Shown: positions 26,402-36,800 of the stretch, piece after piece
How positions within the stretch are numbered: position 1 is the first letter of the stretch
Layout of the letters: every line of letters begins with the position of its first letter
From: JAXLWB01 sp046328715
GTDB taxonomy: Bacteria; Chloroflexota; Anaerolineae; Caldilineales; Caldilineaceae
Reading direction: 5' to 3'
Assembly (NCBI GenBank): GCA_046328715.1
Contig: JAXLWB010000051.1
Location: 5,193-69,192 of the forward strand
Length of the DNA: 64,000 bases
Translations under genes and position numbers: made by a program
The notes under the pieces: model-generated
Seen by the model: the letters and a program-made list of their open reading frames with translations, nothing else
Database searches by the model: none
What the model was told of the DNA's origin: nothing

Positions 26402-28825
26402 TCACGTTTGCTCTATCGGCTCCAACTGGGCTACTTCGTTGGGGATGATCATGTTCAGCATTCTGCCGCAGGCCATAAACCAGTAAGTGATGGCCTTTTC
26501 GGCTAGGTCAGCCGTGCGAAAGTGATTGCTAAGTTGGGCAGCAACTGGGAGCAATCCTTGCTCTTCGGGCCCGTAGATCGCTTCGATGGCTGTACCGACT
26601 GCTTCGTGCAACAAGGCTCGCTGCACCTGATCTAGCTCCTGATAGAGGTAATGCTGGAACAATGGCTGGCGGAAGCGATAGCGACACAGGCGAAATGTCT
26701 TGCCTTGTTCTTGTTTGATGTGATGTACACCCTCGGCGCGTACCAGGCGATGTTGATGGGTTAAGGCACCACTTAGCTGATGGATCACCTCGCGCACGTC
26801 GATTGATAAGGCGTGGGCCAACACCTCGGCAGTAAAGATCTCACCTTCCACGCTGGCAACTTCCAACAGCGCACGCAATTCCTTGGGAAGATGATTGAGC
26901 CGTTCGCGAATCACTGCATCTACCCGTTGCGGCAGGCGATTCCAATCCAGGGCGGCCTTTGCGGTCCAAAGGCCCTGGGTATCTTGTGTGAGTTCACCCC
27001 GTTCTTGCATGTCGCGAATCAGTTCGATCACGAACAAGGGGTTCCCCCCCGTCTTCCAATCAAGCGCTTCACAGAACTTGGAATCAAAACGATTGGGGTG
27101 CAGGTTTAGAAAGGCGTCGACAAAGGGGCGATCCCCTTCACGGCTGAGTTTGACTTCCACATTGCCTAGTTGACGCTTAAACTCATCAACGATCATCGCA
27201 AGGGGGAGTGGCAAAGGTTCCTTCGCCGCAGGGTGTACTACGATCTCACTGGGTCGATAAGCAACGACAAGCAGAATCGGCAGAGACTTAATGCGCCTGC
27301 CCAGATGAAGCAGTACATTGAGCGAACCAGCATCGGCCCATTGAAAATTGTCGAGCAAAATCAGCATTGGATGAATCTGCGCCAATCGTTCGAAAACTTT
27401 ACTCAAGCCATTGACCAGCGCATCATGATCATGCGCAGTGCTTCGGGCAGTTTTGCCTTGTTCACCCAATAGCACAAACAACTGACGCTGCCATTCGCTT
27501 CCGCCCGGCAATTTGGCAATGCGCTTCAAAAGTGGCGCAGTAGGGACAAGACTATCTAGCAGGCTGGCACCGACATGGATCAAGGCTTGGACTGTAGACG
27601 GAAACAGCTCGTTCAAACGATGACTTTGGCAGGCAAAGGGTGCCTCACCATTGCCTATCTCTTCCCCATCCCCTGCCAGCAATGCCAGGATCTCGCTGAA
27701 CGGATGATAAAGCTCACAGGCACCTTTGTAGGCATTGCATGAGCCGCCAACCACAATCAGCGATTCATGGCGCTCTTGTGCTTCGCAGGCAAAGGCGTTC
27801 AGCAAGGCGGTTTTACCGCGGCCAGCCTCCCCTGTCACAAAGACCACCTGACCAGAACCATGTAAGGCATGGTTCAAAGAGGCAGCAAGCCGTTTGAGTT
27901 CATCATCTCTAGCCAGCAAGGGTACGGTAGAACGTTGTACAGGTAGTGCTTTATAGCTCTCGGGGCTAATAAGAAATAAGTCACGCTGCAGATCCTTTTG
28001 CGGAATTATCACAGGCAAATTTGTCTGTATTCTCGAAGCCATAACGTTGGTTCCGGAGCGGATCTCTGAATAAAGTTTTTGCAGTTTGGCAGAAGGTTCA
28101 ACCCCCAGCTCCTCCTTAAGCACGAGTCGGCACTGTTCAAATTGCGCGAGCGACTCACTCCGTTTCCCATTGTGGGCTAGCAATTTCAACAACAAATAGT
28201 ATGCCTCTTCCTGCAGCGGATCGAGTTCTACCCAACGCCGGGCACAAGCGACCGCTTCCTCATGACGCTGGTTGTGCTGATAGATTTCAATCAGTTGTTG
28301 GATCGCGCAGATACACATATGGTTAAGGCGTTCGCGCTTGAGCAACAACCATTCTTCAAAGACTGGACTGTCCCCGATCGAGAGTCCTTTGAGGAATTCG
28401 CCCTGGTAGAGTTGAACGGCATTTTGCAACGCTTCGATGCAATAGTTACATTTATTTAGTTCGGCATGGCTATGCTTTTGTGTAGTCGCGATGAGCTTGG
28501 AAAACACATTGACATCCACCCAATGACTACTATTCAGATTAAAGCGCACATCGGGCTGGTTGATAATCAAGAAGGGAGGGGTCGCATTTTGATTGTGGGT
28601 AACGGCTTGGAGGTTATACAGAGATTGGCTTAGGCTACGACGAGCCAACCGCTCGGGCTTATCGGGCCAAAACAAGCCGCAGAGACTTTCCCGCCGATGA
28701 GTCGTATTGCCTTCAACGGCCAAAAATGCCAACAATGCGCGAACCTTATCCGACTCGAAGGCGAGCATCGATTGGTCATTCACGACGACTTCGTAGCTTC
28801 CTAACAGGGATAGGAATAGCTTTGC
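26402..28825 (-). CDS. BTAD (SARP-like) transcriptional regulator with AAA ATPase domain, C-terminally short
   Basis: The start at 28825 begins MAKLFLSLLGSYEVVVND, a typical SARP N-terminus; 12 extra codons upstream are unlikely. Residues about 1-100 are the OmpR-like DNA-binding domain and about 110-265 the BTAD domain (ending LKEELGVEPSAKLQKLYSEIR). An ATPase of the MalT/AAA_16 type has Walker A GEAGRGKT and Walker B MLILLDNFQWAD. Relatives usually continue with a long TPR region. This one stops at about residue 807, soon after the predicted end of the ATPase module (AEKAITYWFMACGRML), so it may be truncated. It probably activates target promoters upon ligand or ATP binding. Confidence 0.85.
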   Translation of the reverse strand, partial: AKLFLSLLGSYEVVVNDQSMLAFESDKVRALLAFLAVEGNTTHRRESLCGLFWPDKPERLARRSLSQSLYNLQAVTHNQNATPPFLIINQPDVRFNLNSSHWVDVNVFSKLIATTQKHSHAELNKCNYCIEALQNAVQLYQGEFLKGLSIGDSPVFEEWLLLKRERLNHMCICAIQQLIEIYQHNQRHEEAVACARRWVELDPLQEEAYYLLLKLLAHNGKRSESLAQFEQCRLVLKEELGVEPSAKLQKLYSEIRSGTNVMASRIQTNLPVIIPQKDLQRDLFLISPESYKALPVQRSTVPLLARDDELKRLAASLNHALHGSGQVVFVTGEAGRGKTALLNAFACEAQERHESLIVVGGSCNAYKGACELYHPFSEILALLAGDGEEIGNGEAPFACQSHRLNELFPSTVQALIHVGASLLDSLVPTAPLLKRIAKLPGGSEWQRQLFVLLGEQGKTARSTAHDHDALVNGLSKVFERLAQIHPMLILLDNFQWADAGSLNVLLHLGRRIKSLPILLVVAYRPSEIVVHPAAKEPLPLPLAMIVDEFKRQLGNVEVKLSREGDRPFVDAFLNLHPNRFDSKFCEALDWKTGGNPLFVIELIRDMQERGELTQDTQGLWTAKAALDWNRLPQRVDAVIRERLNHLPKELRALLEVASVEGEIFTAEVLAHALSIDVREVIHQLSGALTHQHRLVRAEGVHHIKQEQGKTFRLCRYRFRQPLFQHYLYQELDQVQRALLHEAVGTAIEAIYGPEEQGLLPVAAQLSNHFRTADLAEKAITYWFMACGRMLNMIIPNEVAQLEPIEQT

Positions 28826-28915
28826 CATCAGGAACCTCGGTTTTGAACGCAGCAATGACAAGATGACAGGTTTTACTAGTATATACTAACTTAAACGCAA
28901 AAAATTTGGAATTAG

Positions 28916-29089
28916 ATGTTTGAAGATTATGTAAAATTATATCAACTTCTAAACAATAAAACATCAGCGAAAGATAAAATTGGTGATGACTTTCCAACGA
29001 TTAAATTAGCAGCCAGCAATAATTATGTAAACTCAGGAAAGCTTAGAGGAAATACAAATGTGTCGGTAGAACAAGGCACTCAATTATAA
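28916..29089 (+). CDS. Possible 57-residue ORF in AT-rich spacer
   Basis: ATG at 28916 to TAA at 29089 encodes a Lys/Asn-rich, charged peptide (starts MFEDYVKLYQLLNNKTS). No clear ribosome site precedes it and I know no relative. The 28826-29288 spacer is AT-rich and contains the promoter region of the divergent BTAD gene, so this may be chance. Confidence 0.2.
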   Translation: MFEDYVKLYQLLNNKTSAKDKIGDDFPTIKLAASNNYVNSGKLRGNTNVSVEQGTQL

Positions 29090-29288
29090 GGAGTAAAGGG
29101 CATTATCCCCTCGCTATAATATCACCAATTTGGCAAGACAAACATTCGACATTTGATTGATGTTTTCTAGTATATTGTAAATAACAATTAAGAATTGTGC
29201 GACCTCGAAAAGGATATCTATAGAAAGTTGTAAATTTTACGTTAGCAATTTCTCCTCTCTCTTGATAATTTCCTGATACCCGCTCTTT

Positions 29289-29558
29289 ATGCTAGAGCGA
29301 CTTATGATTGTCAGGCAAACTCAATACTACTCCTACCTCTTGCGCATATGGCAAAGTAGCGACGCTGAACCGCATGTTTGGCGAGCGTCACTTGAAAGTG
29401 CCTTTACAGGGCAGCAATATCACTTTGCTACCTTGCCTGAGCTATATGAATTTTTAGACCAATTAGCGCTGATCAGTTCAACTTCAGAAAAGATGCAACG
29501 CCTTGAGACAAGAGCTGCTTCTGAATCCGAGTTGGTACAAATGCCTGATTCGCGGTAA
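29289..29558 (+). CDS. Small conserved Chloroflexota-type protein
   Basis: 89 residues. The core YSYLLRIWQSSDAEPHVWR-ASLESAFTGQQYHFATLPELYEFLDQL resembles a small protein repeatedly seen in Chloroflexota (R-x-W-R-A-S-L-E, then a Gly-containing turn and F-A-x-L-x-x-L-x-x-F-L). The function is unknown. An alternative start is the second ATG at 29304. The C-terminal tail is Ser/Glu-rich. It is isolated, with no operon partners. Confidence 0.65.
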   Translation: MLERLMIVRQTQYYSYLLRIWQSSDAEPHVWRASLESAFTGQQYHFATLPELYEFLDQLALISSTSEKMQRLETRAASESELVQMPDSR

Positions 29559-30018
29559 GCTCGATTTTCTTCCTAAACAATTGCCATCTAGCAACCTCTA
29601 TGTAGTGGCTGAAAGTCTGGATGAGTCACGTTCCCCTGGTAAGTTTGCTGATCTATCAAAAGTGTGAACGTCCCAAAACGTCCCCGGCACGGCGCAGAAA
29701 GTTGTAGATACTACGAAAATCGTTTGCATCGTGCCAGAGACGTTTACCACACTCTTTACGTCGATGAGCGAACCCTTTTTACACAAACTTGCAAGGTGTC
29801 TCAGACAGCTTCTCAATTGTGAATATTCTGTTGATAGAGTCGTCGCGGCATGTAAACAACCCTATTAGCAGTGTACTCAACTCTGTAGTATCAATTTATT
29901 TCCCGTTTTTAGGTTCATTTGCGTCTTCATTCGTCACAGATTGGTCAACCTGCTGCTCACACCATGTACCCCCATACCGTGGATTGACCCCGATTGATCA
30001 AGCTAGTGGAATGTCCAT
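29559..30018. other. Spacer upstream of the RND operon, no convincing gene
   Basis: Only short, composition-driven frames are present. AACGTCC occurs twice 10 bp apart (29667 and 29677). The last part encodes a plus-strand tail YRGLTPIDQ just before 30018, vaguely like an integrase C-terminus, which is too short to call. Confidence 0.4.
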
Positions 30019-30084
30019 TTAATTTTTAGAAATAGAATCAGCCTGCTTCTTCGCGAATAGTCACAATCTATTTCTAAAAATTAA
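30019..30084. repeat. 18-bp AT-rich inverted repeat
   Basis: TTAATTTTTAGAAATAGA (30019-30036) pairs exactly with 30067-30084, loop 30 nt. A small second hairpin, AGTAGT/ACTACT (30084-30098), abuts it. It lies immediately 5' of a longer hairpin and the RND operon. Confidence 0.85.
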
Positions 30085-30114
30085 GTAGTCGGACTACTAG
30101 ATCGATACAGATGT

Positions 30115-30165
30115 GTTGTGACCAGGCGCTACTTTTGCTCCGCAAAAGTAGCGCCTGGTCACAAC
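30115..30165. repeat. Perfect 24-bp stem, 3-nt loop hairpin upstream of RND operon
   Basis: Positions 30115-30138 are the exact reverse complement of 30142-30165 around a TCC loop. The stem contains GACCAGGCGCTACTTTTGC. It ends 50 bp before the first RND start codon. No T run follows, so it is stronger and differently built than an ordinary terminator. A regulatory leader structure or an element end are possible. Confidence 0.9.
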
Positions 30166-30214
30166 CATCCATCTATGAAGCACGAATGTTCCCATTCAAG
30201 AGGAGGTTTCCTAG

Positions 30215-33200
30215 ATGATACGTTGGCTTGTGGAATCGAGCTTGCGGCTACGATTCCTGGTAGTTGTAGTGACCTTGGTCTTGGTAGCCTATGGTTTCAG
30301 TGAGTTGCGCAAGATGCCGATTGATATCTATCCCGAATTCAATCCGCCACTTGTGGAAGTTCAGACTGAAGCGCTTGGGCTTTCTGCGGCTGAGGTAGAA
30401 TCGCTGATCACGACGCCAATGGAGGCAGATCTGCTCAATGGCGCGGCCTGGGTCGAGCATCTTTATTCTGAGTCAGTGGCAGGGCTATCGAGGATTTTGC
30501 TACTCTTCGAACCAGGAACTGACCTTACCAAGGCACGACAGATGGTACAGGAGCGGCTGACCCAAGCCTATGCCTTGCCCAATGTCTCAAAACCGCCTGC
30601 GATGCTACAACCGCTCTCCAGCACAAACCGAGTCATGATGATCGGGTTGACACCCAAGGACGGCGCTCTATCCCTGATTGACCTGTCAGTGCTAGCTCAT
30701 TGGAATATCAAACCGCGTTTGATGGGTGTGCCCGGGGTCGCAAATGTGGCAATTTGGGGGCAGCGTGACCAACAGTTACAGATCCAGGTGGATCCCAAAG
30801 TGCTCCAAGCGAAAGATGTAACGCTGAGCGAGGTGATCGAAACGAGCGGCGAAGCACTGTGGGTTTCTCCTCTAAGTTACCTGGAATCCTCCTCGCCCGG
30901 AACTGCTGGTTGGATTGACACGCCCAATCAGCGATTGAGTATCCGCCACATCCTGCCCATTATCTCTCCCGAAGATTTGGCAAAGGTGCCTATCGTGGAC
31001 AAAACCGATCTGCTGTTGGGCGATGTGGCCAATATCGTTACGGACAATCAGCCTTTGATCGGAGACGCAATTCTCAACAACGGCAGCGGTCTGTTATTGG
31101 TAGTCGAAAAGTTTCCGGCGGCTCATACGCTGGAAGTAACGCAGGCGCTGCAAGAGGCCATTGATGCCATGCGTCCTGGTCTCAGTGGCATTGAAATCGA
31201 TGATACGGTCTTTCGCCCGGCCGGCTACATCGAACTGGCACTTGGTAACCTCAACCGTACCTTGCTGATCGGGGTCATACTAATGGCCTTCTCCCTGCTC
31301 ATCCTCTTCATGAACTGGAGACAAGCAGTCGTCAGTTTTGTCACGATTGTGGTTTCCCTGATCCTGGCCACTTATCTGCTCTACGTTCGCGGCGTGCCAA
31401 CCCTCAATATGATGGTCCTGGCCGGATTGGTGCTGGCGTTGGTCGTCATTATTGATGACGCCATCATCGATGTGGACAATATCGCACTGCGTCTGCGACA
31501 ACAGCGTCAGGCTGGCATCAGCAAATCAGGCTTTGACACTGCGCTGGATGCTGTACTCGAAATGCGCGGCGCTGTCTTCTTTGCCACCTTGGCCATTCTG
31601 TTGTCAGTCATGCCACTCTACTTCATGGAAGGGCTGAGCGGGTCCTTCTTGCAACCATTGATCGTTGCCTACTTCTGGGCCTTAGTCACATCGCTGCTGG
31701 TGGGCATGATCGTGGCACATGGGTTGGGATTGCTGTTGCTCGACGATGCCAAAGAACCTGCCAGGCATGTACAGCGTCACGCGCCAATCCTGGCCAGCTT
31801 GCAACAGGCGTATATCAGTGTCTTAAAAAGTACAATCACTTCACCCTATGTTGCGCTTGCAGTTGCAGGAGTTTTCATTTTGGTAGGAGTGGTTGCCTAC
31901 TCGGTACTCCGTCCATCGCTCTTGCCCGAACTGAAACAAACAGAATTGGTTGTGGCATGGGATGCTGCTCCCGCAACCTCGCGTGCAGAGATGAACCGCT
32001 TGATCACCCAGGTAAGCACTGAGTTACGAGCCATCGCAGGCGTAAAAAATGTCGGGGCGCATGTGGGGCGCGCCATCACGGGGGATCAGATCGTTGGCAT
32101 CAATTCGGGTGAACTTTGGATCACGCTCGATCCGGCGGCAGATTACACGCAGTCTAAAGCCGCAGTGGAAGAGATTGTCAACGGTTATCCTGGCCTACTG
32201 CATGAGACAGAGAATTATCAACCCACACGAACCGATGAAGCACTATTGGGACCAGAAAAGGACATTGTGGTACGTGTCTACGGCCATGATCTGGCAGTGC
32301 TGCGTGAAAAGGCACAGGAAGTCAATACACTGCTGACTGGCATCAGCGGACTGGCCGAGGTGCGGACCGAGGTTCAGGCTGAAGAGCCACAGGTGGAAAT
32401 CGAGGTCGATCTGGCCAAAGCCGAAAAGCACCAGGTTAAACCTGGCGATGTGCGTCGTGCCGCCTCTTCGTTGATCTCTGGCATTCAGGTAGGCAACCTT
32501 TACCAGGATCAAAAGGTCTTCGATGTGGTGGTGTGGGGCAAACCTGAGCTCCGCAGCAGTTTGACTAATATCCAAAACTTGCTGATTGATACGCCAGATG
32601 GGCAGGTTGTGCTAAAGGATCTGGCCGAGGTGCGCATTGTCCCCTCGCCAAGCGTGATCCGTCGTGACACAGTTTCGCGCTTTATTGATGTCACCGCCAA
32701 TGTAAGTAGTGGTTCGATTGGCTCCGTCTCCGCCACGATTCAGGAAAAGCTCAAAACGATCTCTTTCCCTCTAGAGCACCATGTCGAATTGTTAGATGAA
32801 TCAGCGACACGGGCCGCAGCCAGACAGCGCATGATTGGCTTCGTCTTGGCAGCGCTGGTGGGAATCTTCTTGCTGGCCCAGGCCATCTCCAACAAGTGGA
32901 GTTTGGCAGCCGTCATGCTCATCTCAATCCCTATGTCGCTGACGGGCGGTTTGCTGGCTGCATTCCTGACCGGTGGCACACTGACGATCGGTTCCTACTT
33001 TGGACTGTTTGCTGTCCTGGCACTTGCCTTGCGCCATGCCTTTGTGATGATTCAACATTTCCATCAGATGGAACAACAGCCAGGACACCACTTTGGCTTC
33101 GAACTCGTTCTGCAAGGAGCCACGGAGCGCTTGGGTGCCATCGTGACCACAACGATTACCGCCATCCTGGCGCTGTTACCCTTCATTGTGTTGGGCAATA

Positions 33201-33376
33201 TTGCCGGGCATGAGGTGGTCCGCCCGATGGCAATTGTGATTGTAGGAGGATTGATCACATCGGCTGTGCTCAATCTCTTCGTGATGCCGGCGCTCTACCT
33301 GCGCTTTGGCCATGTAAGCGAGCCGGAATTCAACGACGCCTCACTCAGGACACACAGTTTGCAGGCGGCAGACTAG
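30215..33376 (+). CDS. RND efflux transporter, heavy-metal (CusA/CzcA)-like, paralogue 1
   Basis: 1053 residues, full RND length: two halves each with one leading helix (RFLVVVVTLVLVAYGFS), a large periplasmic porter region and a bundle of helices. A strong AGGAGG sits 10 nt before the ATG. The TM4 relay region reads VVIIDDAIIDVDN; the Glu of the usual HME motif V-x-x-E-N is Asp here, so proton coupling or ion choice may differ. It is followed by a lipoprotein adaptor and a second RND gene in the same operon. The three probably form one export system, perhaps with mixed trimers. Confidence 0.9.
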   Translation: MIRWLVESSLRLRFLVVVVTLVLVAYGFSELRKMPIDIYPEFNPPLVEVQTEALGLSAAEVESLITTPMEADLLNGAAWVEHLYSESVAGLSRILLLFEPGTDLTKARQMVQERLTQAYALPNVSKPPAMLQPLSSTNRVMMIGLTPKDGALSLIDLSVLAHWNIKPRLMGVPGVANVAIWGQRDQQLQIQVDPKVLQAKDVTLSEVIETSGEALWVSPLSYLESSSPGTAGWIDTPNQRLSIRHILPIISPEDLAKVPIVDKTDLLLGDVANIVTDNQPLIGDAILNNGSGLLLVVEKFPAAHTLEVTQALQEAIDAMRPGLSGIEIDDTVFRPAGYIELALGNLNRTLLIGVILMAFSLLILFMNWRQAVVSFVTIVVSLILATYLLYVRGVPTLNMMVLAGLVLALVVIIDDAIIDVDNIALRLRQQRQAGISKSGFDTALDAVLEMRGAVFFATLAILLSVMPLYFMEGLSGSFLQPLIVAYFWALVTSLLVGMIVAHGLGLLLLDDAKEPARHVQRHAPILASLQQAYISVLKSTITSPYVALAVAGVFILVGVVAYSVLRPSLLPELKQTELVVAWDAAPATSRAEMNRLITQVSTELRAIAGVKNVGAHVGRAITGDQIVGINSGELWITLDPAADYTQSKAAVEEIVNGYPGLLHETENYQPTRTDEALLGPEKDIVVRVYGHDLAVLREKAQEVNTLLTGISGLAEVRTEVQAEEPQVEIEVDLAKAEKHQVKPGDVRRAASSLISGIQVGNLYQDQKVFDVVVWGKPELRSSLTNIQNLLIDTPDGQVVLKDLAEVRIVPSPSVIRRDTVSRFIDVTANVSSGSIGSVSATIQEKLKTISFPLEHHVELLDESATRAAARQRMIGFVLAALVGIFLLAQAISNKWSLAAVMLISIPMSLTGGLLAAFLTGGTLTIGSYFGLFAVLALALRHAFVMIQHFHQMEQQPGHHFGFELVLQGATERLGAIVTTTITAILALLPFIVLGNIAGHEVVRPMAIVIVGGLITSAVLNLFVMPALYLRFGHVSEPEFNDASLRTHSLQAAD

Positions 33377-33430
33377 CGTACTCACCATGTTTTCGAGGAC
33401 TCCAACTCGAATGACACCAAGGAGAAGATT

Positions 33431-33877
33431 ATGCGACGCGTACAGTACTGGCTACTTGGCCTATTCGTGATTGCAGTGTTGTTTCAAGGGGGCTGTGCAG
33501 GGGCAGCAACTTCCTCTACCAGCAGTAGCGAAAAACCAGCAATAACCGAAAAAGACGAGGCCTCGGAGTTTAACAAGGTCATCCTAACCGAAAAGGCGGC
33601 ACAGCGCATCAACTTGCAGACCGACAAGATCCGCGAAGAACAGGTTGAAGGGAAAAAACGAACTATCACGCCCTATGCTTCGCTTATTTACGGCTTGAAT
33701 GGGGAGACCTGGATCTACACGACGAGTAGTCCGCTCACCTTTATGCGTGCGCCGGTCAAGGTGGATTTTATCGAGGGCGACAATGTCGTCCTGGCCGAGG
33801 GTCCAGCCGCTGGCACCGAGGTTGCGGTGGTCGGCGTGCCTGAACTCTACGGCATTGATACAGGAGTTGGTAAATGA
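33431..33877 (+). CDS. Reduced periplasmic-adaptor-like lipoprotein of RND system
   Basis: 148 residues with signal peptide and lipobox (LFVIAVLFQGGC) and a strong AAGGAGAAG ribosome site. After a Ser/Lys-rich linker it contains only the beta-barrel and membrane-proximal parts of CusB/HlyD-type adaptors (RTITPYASLIYGLNGETWIY, FIEGDNVVLAEGPAAGTEVA, VVGVPELYGIDTGV). It lacks the coiled-coil hairpin and lipoyl domains used to reach an outer-membrane channel. This fits a cell without a classical outer membrane. Its stop overlaps the next ATG (ATGA), giving coupling to the second pump. Confidence 0.85.
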   Translation: MRRVQYWLLGLFVIAVLFQGGCAGAATSSTSSSEKPAITEKDEASEFNKVILTEKAAQRINLQTDKIREEQVEGKKRTITPYASLIYGLNGETWIYTTSSPLTFMRAPVKVDFIEGDNVVLAEGPAAGTEVAVVGVPELYGIDTGVGK

Positions 33878-36800
33878 ACGAGATGCGATGGATTGTGGCG
33901 ACAAGCCTGAGATATCGCTATCTAGTCGTCTTTGTCGCCGCCATTCTTATGATCTTCGGCGTCGGTCAGATCCGCAACATGCCGGTGGATGTCTTTCCCG
34001 AATTTGCGCCCCCGCGCGTGGAAATTCAAACGCCCTGTCTCGGGCTCTCCTCTGCCGAAGTTGAGTCGCTGGTAACCATTCCGCTGGAAGAAGCAATGAA
34101 AGGGTTGCCAGGGTTGGATATTATGCGTTCCAAATCGGTCGAGCAGCTTTCGTCGATCGTGTTGATCTTTGAAGGCGGCACCGATCTGATGAACGCCCGC
34201 CAATTGGTGCAAGAGCGTATGGCCCTAGCGACTGCAACGCTGCCGACCTGGGCAGCGCCGCCCGTGATGATGCCACCGCTCTCTTCGACAGCCCGCACGA
34301 TGAAAATCGGCATCTCATCGGATAAACTATCGGTGATCGATCTATCGATGATCACCTACTGGACAATCCGTGAACGATTGTTGCGCGTGCCCGGTGTGGC
34401 CAACGTCGCGATCTGGGGTGAGCAGATCCAAATGCCCCAAGTGCAGGTGGAGCCGGAGAAACTGGCCAAGTATGGTGTGACGCTGGAGGACATCCTGCAG
34501 ACCACTTCCGATTCACTCGATTCAGGTCTGATCCAGTATTCGGAAGGCTCTACGATTGGTACCGGTGGCTTTCTGGAGACCCCCAATCAACGGATCGCAA
34601 TTCGTAATGTCATGCCGGTCAAAGGTGCATCGGACATGGAGTCGATTGCCATCGATGATGTGAAGAAGGAAGATGGCTCACCGCTGCGTTTGAGCGATGT
34701 CGCCAAGTTGGTCGAAGGGACCTGGCCGATGATCGGCGATGCTGTCATCAATGATGGTCCTGGGCTGCTGCTAATCATCGAAAAATTCCCTTGGGGCAAC
34801 AGCCTGGAAGTCACCAAAGGTGTCGAAGCTGCCATTGAGGAGATGCGCCCCGGGCTGGCTGACATCGATATCGATACTACAATCTTCCGCCCTGCCACCT
34901 TCATCGAGGTCGCCCTAGATAATCTGCTAGGTTCGTTGTGGCAAGGCGCGCTGTTGGTGGTGATCATTCTCATCCTCTTCCTCTGGGATTGGCGTGTAGC
35001 CCTGATCAGCGCCACCATCATTCCCTTGACGGTCGTCATCACCATGCTCGTGCTTTCCTACTTTGGCACCACCATCAACGTAATGGTGCTAGCCGGCCTA
35101 GTGATTGCGATTGGAGCGGTGGTGGATGACGCCATTGTCGATGTGGAAAATGTGGTGCGCCGACTGCGCCAACATCGCCGCGCGGGAAGTAACTTGCCCA
35201 CAGCGCAGATTGTGCTCGATTCGTCGGTGGAAGTGCGTAACGCCATCGTTAACGCCTCGCTGATTGAGATGACGGCGCTCTTGCCGGTCTTCTTTATGGA
35301 GGGGTTGTCGGGAGCATTCTTCCAACCCTTGGCGCAAGCCTATGTAGTGGCAACTCTAGTCTCGCCCTTGGTTGCCTTGACGGTCACACCCGCCTTGGTC
35401 TTGATTCTGCTCCAAAACGCGCCGATTCGAGAACATGTTTCACCGATCATTCCGTGGTTGCATCGCATCTATGATCGCATGCTTGGCGGCACATTACGGG
35501 CACCGCGCCTGTCCTACCTTTCGACCGTAGCGTTGTTGGCAATTGGCGTGGTGATCTATCCCCTGCTCGGACAGTCACTCTTACCCTCCTTCAAAGAGCG
35601 CGATTTCCTGATGCATTGGTTGACTAAACCAGGTACGTCGCACCCTGAGATGGTACGCATCTCGACGCTGGCATGTAAAGATCTGCGTACCATCGAAGGA
35701 GTACGTAACTGTGGAACGCACATCGGTCAGGCACTGTTAATGGACGAGGTATATGGCATTTACTTTGCCGAACACTGGATCAGCGTCGACCCCAACGTAG
35801 ATTACGATGCGACCCTGGCCAAGGTGCAGGCCCTCGTGGACAGCTATCCCGGGCTCTACCACGATGTGCAAACCTACCTCAAGGAGCGTATTCGTGAAGT
35901 ATTAACCGGCACCAGCCATCCCGTAGTCATTCGCATTTACGGCGAGGATTTGGATGTGCTGCGGGCCAAAGCCAAGGAAGTGGAAGAACAACTGACCCAA
36001 ATCGAAGGCTTGCGTGACGTTCATGTCGAGTTTCTACTCGACATTCCGCAGATTCAGATTGAGGTCGATCTGGCCAAGGCTCGTAAAGTCGGTTTGAAGC
36101 CAGGCGATGTGCGGCGAACCGCAGCCTATCTGATGGCAGGGGAAGAGGCAGGCGATATTCATAACGCCCATCTCACCTACGACGTCAACGTCTGGACAAC
36201 ACCTGAGAACCGGCACAGTATGACCAGCATCTACAACATGCCAATTGACACGCCGAGCGGCAAACAGGTGAAGCTCCAGGACGTGGCTAATATCAGCATT
36301 GAGCCCGTGCCCAACGCCATCAACCGCGAGGGACAGGCGCGCCGCATCAGCATCGAAGCCGATCTCAAGGATGGCTTTGATCTAGCAGCAGTGATGAAGC
36401 AGGTCGATGCAGGGATCGCCACTGTTGAGTTTCCGCTTGGCTATCATCCGGAAGTTTTGGGTGATTATGCCGAGCGGCAAGGAGCAACCCAACGTATCTA
36501 CTGGGCAGGTTTGGCAGCGATACTGGTCATCTACTTTCTGTTGCGTGTTTCGTTGGGCAATTGGCGGCTGGCGACCATGTCCTTCATCAGCTTGCCAATG
36601 GCCATGGTAGGTGGGGTACTGGCAGCTTATTTGATCAGCGGTGGTGTGATATCGCTCGGCTCGATCGTCGGCTTTTTGACGATTCTTGGCGTTGCCGCTC
36701 GCAATGGCATCATGTTGATCAGTCACTACCAACACCTGGAAGATGAAGAAGGGGAGCCCTTCGGGTTGAGCTTAGTGATCCGCGGTGCGCGTGAACGCAT

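Noticed and set aside
29598..29816. 72-codon minus-strand frame upstream of the RND operon
   Set aside because: No ribosome site, no recognisable motif, and biased composition.
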